A DNA stretch of 64,000 nt. Source: Lycocorax pyrrhopterus obiensis. Lineage: Eukaryota; Chordata; Aves; Passeriformes; Paradisaeidae. Below, in pieces: positions 14,601-26,600 of this stretch. Numbering within the stretch: position 1 is the first letter of the stretch; each line of letters opens with the position of its first letter. Both the position numbers and the translations under genes were made by a program. Below the pieces are notes generated by a model. The model was not told the origin of the DNA and did not search any database. It saw only the letters and a program-made list of their open reading frames with translations. Where the stretch lies: assembly GCA_014706295.1 (NCBI GenBank), contig JACSVZ010000038.1, positions 1,178,001-1,242,000 of the forward strand, in the 5' to 3' direction.

Positions 14601-17600
14601 TGGAGAATGGGCATGAGAGAAAAGGAATAAATGAGTTTGAAAAAGGATTATGCAGTTTATAGAATCACAGAATGGTTTGGGTTAGAAGGGACCTTTAAAG
14701 ATCCCCTAATTCCAGCCCCTGCTGTGGACAAGGATGTCTTTCATCAGACCAAGTTGCCCAAAGTCTCACCCAACCTGGCCTTGAACTCTTCCAGCAACAG
14801 AAAAACCTCTGAGCAAACTGCAAATGCAACAGCCCAGAGCAAACCTTCAGTGCAGAAAGTCCTCACAAATCCTGAATTACTGATTGCCAGAAGCTTGGTG
14901 GGTACACGGAGAGAGGTTCCTGTTCCTCTTTCCCCAACTCCCAAACTGGTTACTAGGACAGCCAGATTTCTCCTTTGGCAGCTGTCATATCCAGCTTTCC
15001 AATCCCACCATTTTTTACCCATCTGTTCCCCCAAATCCACCAGATTTGTATCTTTCTGCTACTCCTTGTACAAACCAGGAGTCCACATTTCATTTCCCTC
15101 CCACTGTGGGCTGTGTGATCTCCTTTATCCTGATCCATGTTATCAGTCCATTTGATTTTCTCTTTCCATCTCATGTCCTCTTCTCAATTTAAGCCCAACC
15201 AATTTAACCAACTGCCCCAGCCCTGCCATGCACTTCCCTGCTACTCCACTCCAAGCAAATATTAGAGTGTTCTCAACTGAGAAAGACTGCAGAAAGACCA
15301 AAGCAAACTTTCCAAGAGTTATCCCTCTTGGAGAATTTTTTTTTACGTGACTGAGGGCAATGGATTTCACTATTTTTCTTGCACAAAATTATCTATATCC
15401 TTTTAGTAGCATCACATTAAAAACAAAGGTCGTGGAAAGGTTGTTTTTCCCTGAAAACAAGGGTGAGTTGCATTTCTGGTGCTGGCTACCTGTTCCTGGG
15501 AGGCGTGTGAGGTCAATGTTCCTCTCAAAGGGTGTGGTGGCTCTTTTGCTCCTCTGCTGGGTGACATTGCTGGGCTGCAGCCCTGACAGGACAATGTTCC
15601 CTCGTGATGCCACTTCGTAATGGAGAGTGAAGTTGCAAGGACACGTGGACTTCACTGCAATCCAGGCCTCCTCTCCCACCTGCAGCCAGGGACAGAAAAG
15701 CCAAAGATCTGCTCTGTTAGAGCTCTTTTGGTTGATAGAGCACAGAAACCTCTTTGGGTTCCAGGCCACAGGAGGTGTGAGCCCTCTCCTAACAAATGTG
15801 TGTGTTGGAAAGTATGTTATTGCATTAGCACTGCTCTCAGGGACTTTCTGCACAAGAAAAAGGGGCCTGTGTTCAGCTCTCCACTCGCTGCAAATCTACA
15901 GGAGAACGAGCTGGGGGTTGTATGCATTAATGGAACAATAAAGGAATCTCTGGAATCCTGGAAGTTAAGCCTTTTGGCACAGAGCAGCTGCCAGAATTGG
16001 TTGAATTTTAGACACCCCTTCAGTAGCCCAGCCCAAAAAAGGAAAGAGGTGGGTTGGGGGTGGGAAGAGATGTGTGTTTGATAATCTTTGCAGTTTAATT
16101 GTGATTACATTCATGTGGCAAATACCAATTCAAACACAACCATGAAATGACCGGGAAGAGATCGGAGGGAAAACGCTTTCAAGTTGCACAAAGTCTCAAT
16201 AACCATTTGTAAGTCTGGCACTCAGGGAGGTGTCAAACACACAAATAAATGAGAAGAAAGCTTCTTTTTTGTCTGGATAAACTCATGTGATGCCTGCAAG
16301 AGGCTCCAGAGCAGCACACCTGGGCACTGAAGCCCCGCACCCGGAGGGGCTCACCGAGTACTGAACACCCCCAAGACAAAATCCCCCAAACCCCAACAGA
16401 AAAGACATCAGCCATGGGATCAGCACTGGTCGTGTCTGGCTGAGCAATAATCACTCTGTGGAGCAGCAGACTTTCCTAGGAACACAAACTCCTTCCTTCT
16501 GGGATCTGAGGAGCAGCTGACACTTGAGTTCAGTAGGATTTCTTCAGAGCACCTTCCCCTCCTCACCCTCCTGCCATTTAAGTCAGAGCAATTCCCAAAC
16601 AAAACCGTTCAGGCTGGATAGAAAATCCCCAAGAAATCTTTTGAAAAAGCTCTTCCTTCAGCACCAAGTGTTCTCCCTGCAGAATGTACACATGGCACAA
16701 ACCTGAAGGGCAGAACTGGGATACAGGGAGCTGCTAATGGTTAAATACAGTGAGAATGCCACAGAGTCCAAGAGGTGCCTCGTGACATTAAATATTTGAA
16801 GTATTAAGAATTCCCCAGTGCAAATGATGAAACAATTCATTAAAAAATGAATGTAGCTAATTGGAACACCCAGTAAGAGCTGGCAATGCATGGAAACAGT
16901 TCCCACATCAGCTGGGCATCCAGCTCCAAGCTTTCCCACAGAAGAATTACTTCTAATCAGGTTATAATAAGAACAATGTGTTCAGATTAGCAGTGTATAA
17001 TCCCCTTTCCATACCTCAGGAAACTTGTAAAAGATTAATTAGCCATTAAACTTCTATGAAATGCAATGATTAAAAAAAAAATACTCTTATTTGGATACAA
17101 AGAGTCTGAAACCAACCTGATGGATCTGCTGATAACAAATCTGTGTGTTTATTGCCAAACCCACTTTTTTTTCCCACAGAGCAATATGCAGATCCTCAGA
17201 ACATCAGAACCCTCAGCAACTCTCAGAAAACATTATGCAACAGGAATCATGGTTAAATCAGATCTTTCCTTTAGGAGAGAAATCACAACAACTTTTAGAG
17301 GGCAGGATTACATTTATAGAGAGGCTCCTACAAAAACTACCAAAGGAGCCAAGGCAATCATGCTCACAGTTCAATAACTGCAAGATTGAACAGATCCAGT
17401 GGAGATTTAACCTGGAAGTTCCAGTGAGACTGCACAGCCTTAATTTTGATCTTTAGTAATTCAGCCACTCCCACTAACATCACTTCCAATCATTTTCAGC
17501 AAACAATCCATGTCTGAGTGCTGTTGGAGGTGCACAGAACACACATTCAAACGGGAAAAACTGAGATGTTTTCCATGCCTACACCCACCCCTCTCTGAAC

Positions 17601-20600
17601 AGCAAGGATTGGAAATGAGGAGCTGCACAGAGCATCAAGGGTGTTTTGCTTAGCACCGAGTGTAGCCCACATTCAGCAATTATTTGGTGGCTGAAGTGCA
17701 GCTCCTTCACCCTCTGCAGTGGAAACAATAATAGTTCAGGATCCCAGCACCAGGAATGTCCAGAAATATTTAATTAGAACAAAATACTTCAAGTCAAGCA
17801 ATGCTGTTGTTGCCATGATGGAATGTGAAGCCAACGTACCTGGAAAGGTTTATCTGGTGCCTGGAGCTGGATGTGACACTTGCTGGGCGAGTACCAGCTG
17901 CTGATGGACAAGTAGTTGGGCAGATACTGATCTCCAGAGGGTTTCCCATCAATTGCTGTCACTTTGGTCTTTTAAAAAAAAAGAAAAAGAAAGTGACATC
18001 TGAATGTTATGCATAGAAAGCCCATTTTGTTCTTTCCTAATCTCTGTTCCCTTCTCTCATTTTATACCTTCCAGCTTTCATCTCTTGACATCTTTACCCC
18101 CCAAATTGGGACCCTACAACCATGTTAAGCTGTATTTGAAGAAGAATCTTTTTGTGGTGGTTATCAGCATCAGCTCTCTTGGCAGCACGAAACAAGCCAG
18201 TGTTTGCTGTGTTGAAATCCAGAAGCTGAAGCTAAAAGGCACTGATTTCCTGTTTGTAGCACTGATTTATAAAGTGCAGGTTTGACAAGATTAGTTACAT
18301 TAAAGCCTGCTAATCCTATAAAGAGCTTTTACCCACCTCCAGCCAGACATATTGGGCAGCTGTGGGGATGGAGGGGATTTCAAACTCCACCAGGCCATTC
18401 CTTGAGACCAGCTCACTCGTGTAAACGTTGTCCTTCGGTGTGAGCTCAGCTTTAATTCGGATGGTGACTCTGTCAGCTGGACTTCCATCCGGGTAAGTGA
18501 CTTCTACCTGCACAGTGGGGCATTTATAGAACAATAGGCTTTAAATTATCAGCAATTCCAGTCAATGACAGGTGGGGAATATCGCTGGGATCGAGTGAGT
18601 ACAACTTTAAACCAGCCACACATCCATGGCTCTACTTTTGATCTCACCTTCCCTTTGTAAGGCAGCCCAGGTTTGAACTGTTTTCGGGTGTCCTTGGAGT
18701 ACTTGATATCAATCAGCTGTTTCTGGACAGGTGTGGAGTCATCAAAGGTCACCTGCTTGCTGCCATCAGAGCTGATCACCGTGGCCCAGATGTTGACTGT
18801 GCCTCGGAAGTGCTCGGGGACGTCGGCTGGCATCATGTCTCTGACACACACATCGAACACTGCGGAGCCATCGATCTGGGGCGTGGGGGGCAACAGAAAG
18901 GGAAGGGCTCATTTCATACCCAGACAGGGCCTAGAAGCCAAATCTGAAGCACAGGCACCTGATAGGGGTTTTCAGTGGTGTTTTGGAAGGATTAGGGTTG
19001 GAGGGAATTAATTGGGGAGTGGAGGGAGTGGAAGGAGTGGAAGGAGTGGAGGGAGTGGAGGGAGTGGAAGTTTCATTTTCCTCCCTTACCCATGGTCTGG
19101 ACTAACTCTGTCACAGTCCCTCAGTCTCCTGCTCTCCTCAGCCCCATATGCTCTAAAGACAGATCAATACCATGCCAACAAATTCTTATCCCACCAAATC
19201 CCAGAATATCCTGAGCTGGGAGGGACCCTCAGGGATCATCAGTCCAGCCCCTGGCCCTGCACAGACACCCCAACAATCCCACCCTGGGCATCCCTGAGAG
19301 CTCTGTCCAAATGCTCTTCAGTGCCCCACCACACTCTGGGAAAAGAGCCTCTTCCTAATATCTAAAATCATAAACATGCCATGGAAAAATAAGCAATGTT
19401 TTTATTATGCTGGCCCCAGTTATAGTATTTACTCCTTTATTTTCTGATCTCCCATCAGCAACAAAACAGAGCTGTGGGATTAATGTTAAAGGAGACAGAT
19501 CAGGCATTTTATCACAGGTGAGTCCATGGTCTCCCTCACCTGGGTGGTCTTGAGGACAGGGTGTCCCACTTCATGTCTGTAGTACCCCACACCATTTATA
19601 GTCATATTGACAATCAACTTCCCTGTCACTGGTTTTCCAAAAGTGTATCTGAAATGCAAAGAAGATGATTAAGAACTTCCAGCTGGTTTCTTTTTTTCTG
19701 GCTGTATAGAGACAATTACCACACTACCTGCACCCCTAGAAAACAGTATCACAGGAAGTTTTCCTTTCCAGATTGTTATTTTTACTGTGTTTTTGAAGGC
19801 TCTTACATCAGAAAGCATCTGATGATGATTAGAAATCATCTGAAAAGTCTGCAGCAGGTGAGATCCAAGCTCCAGTGCCTGCACTACAATCCCCAGCAAT
19901 GACACTTGGTTTGGAACACGTTCCTACCTGGCATGGACAGTTCCTTTTTCACACAGGGAAAGGTCACGGATGTAGCGAGGGGGGTCGATCAGCAGCTCAA
20001 ACTTGGGCAATACTACAGTGAAAAGAAACACAACAGAACCTTTTCAAGCAGATCTCATTGCCTGCAAAAGCCCCCACAGCTCTGACAGGACTCTGGTTGT
20101 GGCTGATGAGGGTAATGCCAGCACCCAGCAGAGGATCAACGAACAGCAGCAGCAAACTTTGGCAAGGTGACCTTAGCAAAGCTCCCAGTCACCAGTGCCT
20201 GCACCCCTGAAGTATGTGGCTCTAAAGAATTTCTCCTCATGGCATTTTAAATGCATTGCTTTAGGTGTTTCATCTCAAGGGAAAGCATTTCACAGTGTTC
20301 TGTTCTCCCAAAAGCACCTGGGTTACGGAGGACTCACCGTATTTCTGCACTTCGAAGGATTTGTTGTAAGCGTGTCCCTGCATCTCGGCAAAGATGAGCC
20401 ATTCCCCAAACACTGGCTGATCAGACAGAGGGAAACTCATATTGACAATGCCTGAGAAAGGAAACAACACACTGTGAGCTCTGTCACTGTCCAGCCCTTG
20501 CCAAGCCTTACTGAACACAACTCAGCAGAAGCAGAGGCAAAACACAGTACACAGAGGAAAAAAACGAATAATCTGGAACTTACCACAACAAAATGGTTTC

Positions 20601-23600
20601 AGGTTATTCCATTCTATCATCCGAGAGCCCCGAGGGTCCTGCAGGGTGGTTTAGGGATGAGAAACGTCGCAGTGAAAATGAGCATCACTAATAGATTTAA
20701 CTCAGTTTGCAACAAAGAACTTCCTTCTGTAACATCCACACTTCACTGACAGCTCAAATGCAACGAATGCCTGTCAAAAATGTCCTGGAGGTACTTTACC
20801 AGGGGTATTTGCTTTCTAGAATTATTTAAGAGCTCTGCTCCTGTAAGTTATGCACACAGATAAAGGCTGCCAAGCAGCAGATCTTTCCCCTGTCTTTAGA
20901 CACCTGTCCTGGATAGGATGAACTGACCTCTGAAGACACCTTCTCTCTGTTCCTAAAGGGAGCTGTACAACCAGCAAGACAAATTTTAGATGACTAACTC
21001 GGATGCAATGAATCCTGCTGGTTTTGTCAGCATTAAATCTGTGCTGAATGCAAACAGGAGCGAATCCTTCTGCTTTCTGGCAGCTAAACACATGGTTAAA
21101 AACAAAAAAAAAAAGGAAAAAATGAGACTAAACACAGAAGGAACCTCTCATTCACCTCAAAAGGAAGAAGGCAGGAGCACCCTTCCCTTGCCATGAATTT
21201 CTACTGTCCACTATCCCAATGTTTGGGTGCAGAGGTGAGGGTGGCCCTGCTCTATCAGCTCAGCAGGTGAAGGATAGGAATGGGTGGGCATCAAAAAGAA
21301 GGGAGAGGGAGTGGGAATGTCACAGTTATAAATCCCAGTGAATCAAGCCAGTTCTTCTCAGGCTGAAAAATGGGAATGGATTTCTGAAACTGAAGTAGAA
21401 AACAAGGATTTTTGCTGGTGACAATAAAAGATTCAACACAAAGACCAGTTAAAGACACAGGGATAGAGATAATTGCACAGGTTAGGGGTGGGAATGGCCA
21501 TAATGGGCTGGAAAAGCACAAATTTGTTCCTTTAAAGGCTACACAAACTTTGTACCTCTACAGGACATGCTAGATGGGCACACAGATACTCACCACCACA
21601 TAAGCTTCAATCTGGAAGAAAAAAGAAAAATAAAAGGCTTTATGAAACAACTTTTCTGCTTTTTGTGGTGAACTGTTGAGCCAACATAAGCAAGGCGTGA
21701 GACCCAAAGTGACAGAGTTTAAAGCTCTCTTCTTTGCTAAGAGTAACCTGAGAAATGCACATTTAATTCAGACATTTAACTGGAAAAATAATAATTTACA
21801 TATCTGCGCACTACCTAAATAAGGTGCAAGTCTCTGAAAAAAATCTTGTCTCTGCTCTGGCAGAGCTGCCTCCTACTTGCCAGCACTCCAAAAGCTTGTA
21901 TTCTCCTCCAGTAGGAATGGGACCAAGTGAAAAAAGCTAAATTAAAATCAAACAAGCCATGCCTAAATAGGTTAAAAATCCAGTTCTATTTCTGCATAAA
22001 TGTACATTTGAAGAAAATGCAGGCTACCAAGTATTCCATCATATTTCACAGTGTGAAAGAAAACAGTTTTCTTTACCCTGTCGTTGACCGGCCGCAGGTC
22101 AGAGGTCACCATAAAGAGGTTTATCAACACTAAAAAAGGAGAAGAGGGAATTTATCAGTCACCACAGCTGAGACTGAACTGAAGAGCTCATCCTAAAGCT
22201 ACCCTTGAAAGCAGCCCTAGCAACTGGCAAATTGTCCAAGGTCACTTTACCTTTCTGCTTGGGTTTGTAGACAGGTTTGTCGGTCTGGATGAACACCGAG
22301 GAGCCCTTGCTGTCGATGGTGACTGTGGTGTAGTTGTGGAAAATGTAACCTTCCTCTGCCAGGTGCCTGTTGCCCCAAACCTTCAGATGTGCTTGTCCAC
22401 GAAGCCCTGAAGGCACCTGGAAAACAGACCAGGAGGTGAGGAGGACACTGAAAAGCCTTTGGGGAATATAATTGACACAGAAGTGAGCAAGAAGAGCCAC
22501 CTGCTGCGTTTGGGTGTAACTCTGCGTTAGCAGTGAAAAGAAAATGAAGAACATACTGTATTTTCTGCAATGTATAAACTTCAAAGGAGGTAAATTCATG
22601 CTGAAAACATGGCAGGAAATCCTCTTCTGCCCTTTCTCACTCAAGTAAAGTGATGGCTGATCCATGATCTACATGTGCAGCTTCCAGTACAGAAGGTGCG
22701 TTACATAGGGAAATCAACCCACAGCTCTGCCGACAGAGGGAAAAACCCCAACAACCAACACAAAAAAGTCCCCAAAACAAAAAGTGCATGCATGTACATG
22801 TTCAACCAGCTGCTCAGAGAAATAGGAATTTAAAACTACATCCCGTTAAAAATGACAAAGTAAAAAATCTGATGATACAATTCCAGATGCAGCTCACAAC
22901 TGAGTATTTTGTTCCACCACCCCCCTTTAACATCCCAAAGATGACAAGCTCAAATGAAGTCCTAAGTTAAGAAAGCCAACACTTTTAAGGGCTTGTTCTT
23001 CTAGTCCAGCTCCATTTTGCCCACATTTGAAGTCATAACCCCCACTTCACTCACACAGCATCCTGTACTGCCATTCTTATCAAATAACCCCAACCTGGAA
23101 CTTTATGTTGAGCCACGAGCCACTGATTCTCTTTAGTGATGTAAGGGCCTGGCAGGTGAGCTGTGATGGGTTGAGTTTTGTTGTTTTCACTCTCCACTCT
23201 TCCTCTGGTGAAGGCTGTGTCCTCCTCAGTGTGTGCCCCAGAATGTGACATTTATTTGTGCCAGAGAGCTATGCTTGATGTGGCTGAGGGAAAGTCCCTT
23301 ATAATTGCACCAAAAACATCTTAAAATAATTGACACTCACCTTCAGCTTAATTGTTCCTTTATCTAAAATATGAGAGAGAGAGAAAGAGAGAGTTATTCT
23401 CAAGGTAAGGCACTAAGATTTTATACATTTGCAGTCGAGTGAGAGAAGACCCCACACCCCAGAGCTGCTCCCTGCAGAATCCCTTTGTTATGATTCCACC
23501 TGAAGTAATTTTCCTGCTCTGTGTAAAACAATCTGCAGAGTGAGCAAGTCAGACCCAGCAGAGCTCTCCAAAACAAACCTGGTTCACATTTATTTACAAT

Positions 23601-26600
23601 TTTTGCCCAAGGTAAACTGCAAAGTGCTCTGTGATTGGAGAGCACCCCCAAGGCTGAGGTTTCAGCACAGGGCAGCCTGTGCCCACAGAAGTGCTTTGCT
23701 ATAAAAAGGACCCGGCCTCTTTTGGGACTTAAACAACTCTCAAAACAAACACTCAAAGGATCTGTTTTGATTGCTGGATACAGCCATACCTTGGAGTTCT
23801 CTTGAGCATGTGCTGTCCACATGTGGAAGCATCACTCCCTCTGAATGGCTTTGCAATTGTCAGCCAGTTTCAAAGACAACAAGGGGAGGACACAACCAGA
23901 GACAAACTGCTCCAAAAAGGGAATGGTTTTCATAAAACTCCCCGTTTTAACACATAGAAGGGTTAAAACCTGAGGGTGAAATAGCCTGATTGCCTTGTCT
24001 ACACTACAGCTTCCACCACTACTGACAGTGGTGCAGCACGGCTACTGGACTTCACTTTCACCTGTGTAAATTCACTCAGTATTAAGCTGGACATGATCAA
24101 AACACATCTTTACTCACAGGACAGAGGTACCTGGCTTGGATTTTAAAGACTTATCCAACTACACAAACATTACCACCTCTCTCAGCAGCACTCAGTCCTG
24201 AAGATGGGGAGATTGTATTCCCAGCACTCATTTTGGAGAGAAGAAATTGATGATGATGTAGATTTTATATTTTTCTTTAAAATAAACATATCTTACTCCT
24301 TATATAGTCCCCCACTGATAAATATTCAGGCATCAAAAGGAAATATATGCACTATAAAACACAAGAGTATTAATTATCTAGGGTCTCTGTATGTCTTGGT
24401 GTTCCAAAGTTGTCAGCCTCACATGTCTGAGATCACACACATCAAAACCACATTAGCACAATCGACTGAGAAGGTGCAGCAGTAGCAAATCAAAGAAATA
24501 TTACTTTGATTCCATTATCACCTAAAGCAATTCTTTAGGAGATATCAACGTGCACCTCAACTCATAAATCAGTTCTCAAGTTCAGAGCTACAGGAGCTCA
24601 CCCAGGACTGTTCCGTGGCTCCGTGACACAGTCTCTCCTTTGACCACCAGCTGGATCTGCACAGTTGTCTCCTTGACAGAGTTGAAGATGGTCACACTTA
24701 TGGCTTCCTCCACCCCAGAGCGGAAAACAGAAGGTGCTGCAATCAAATAACCCCTGAGGAGCACAATTGGAAGCGGTCAGTCGGGACACAGCAACGAGAG
24801 CTTCATTTGTGAGCCCCTTTTTGTGTGGCAAAAGGAAAAGAACAGATTTTTCTGTGACATATTTGCCCCTGTATGGTCACATTTGTGGCCACCAGCAGTC
24901 TAAGCCTGTATCTAATGTGTATAAATGTATAAATGAACAAACAGAGCCTAAATGCCTTACAAATCCTTAGGATTTCAATAAAACCAGTAATATCTGTGTT
25001 TATTGCATCTGTGTAATAAATGCATTCATTTATTTATCATATGTAACAAACTAAACATACAACCAGCCAACCATAAAAGAGCTGAAGTTCATGAAGGAAT
25101 AAGGAGGTACCTGAACCTCTGGTAGAGCTCTGTAGCCAATGCTTTCTTTCAAACAATTTAGATGTTTTTGACTCAATCATATGGCTCCATTTAGATATTT
25201 TTGACTCAATCATATGGCTCCATGTTCACAGTTCAACTTCATATGGAAGTTGAGAAGGGACTCAGAGCTGATTTTTGGAGCTTTCTAAACATCAGACTCA
25301 ATGCATGTAACACACCTGAACTTCCAGTTTATACAGAAGCAGCCTGGAAACTGCAGCTACAAAACCAGGCTCGAATTCCCTGCTCTACTACCACATTCTT
25401 GTTCAAACAATTAGATCCTGCCAGTTTACAAAAGGCATTATTTTAGAAGGCACACAGAGAGCTTTAAAGCCATCCAAAACGACCTCCCATAGATGCTGCA
25501 ATGCGAGAGTTTCTGAATGGAATCTGCACCACTCCTCTGTGAATGGCACCGTGCCATGAACTTGTCAGCTGAAAGCATTGCAGGCTCGGAGCTCTTTGAT
25601 GCATTGGGCTGGAAGCAACACATTTATATTCTCTTCATGACACACCTTTCTGGGGTTTTTCTCCCACCCCAAAGGATTTTTTTTTTAACACAAGGCAATT
25701 CCTCAGATGCCTTTTCAAGCCAAATTTCTCAGCCCATGCCTTTCTACAGTCCCATGAGCCGGGTTGCTTTAGCTCATGATTAATTATCACTTTGGGATGA
25801 GGATGATGGTGTTTTACAGCCCCCAAGTAATCTTTTATCAAATTCCAAGCCCATGTTTCTCTCTCAGCAGGCCTCATTGCCATGGAGATCCCATTACCCC
25901 CAAAGGAAGTTCAGAACTCTGTGGCATTCGAGTTAAATTGCACAGGGTACTTGCAGATTCAAAACCTTATGGCTGCCAGGTTTGCAAATTCATCAGAATG
26001 GTAATAAATAACAATAAAAAGTTACTACCGAGCCTGCAGATCCTTGGTAAGAGAGATAGCTGATCTAGCTGCAGAGGGAGAAGAGTACCAGCTGCATTCA
26101 GGGTGAAATGATCAGATTTAAACTGTCATAAGCCCAGCACTGCGGTGCCATATGTGAAGCACATGTACTCACATTGTTCTGAATTGCTGAAACTCCTTCT
26201 GAAGTATCAGTCCCTTGATGCAACTATTTAAATCGCTTAATAAGTGGCATTTAAAAATTAAATATTTAACTTGGCATTCAAAGAGTTAACTTGACAGGGA
26301 CTGGACAGATCCTTTAAGCACACTTAACTAACAGCTCTGTCAGGTTACACCAAAACTTGGCAGGACATGAAATATTTTCTAGTAAGCAAGTGAAAATAAG
26401 TTCTCCATGGCACTCAGTTAATGCAGCTATTCACGACGCTCACGGGCTATAATAAGTCAGGGATAAAGAACAAAGCAAACCTTAATCAAAATTAACCTAA
26501 ACACACTGGAAAAGAGCTGCGGATTCAGTTTCTAAAAGTCAGAGAACTTTCCCCGCACTTTCTCCCCGGCTGATGTTCCTCACAAAAAAATCTTCACACG

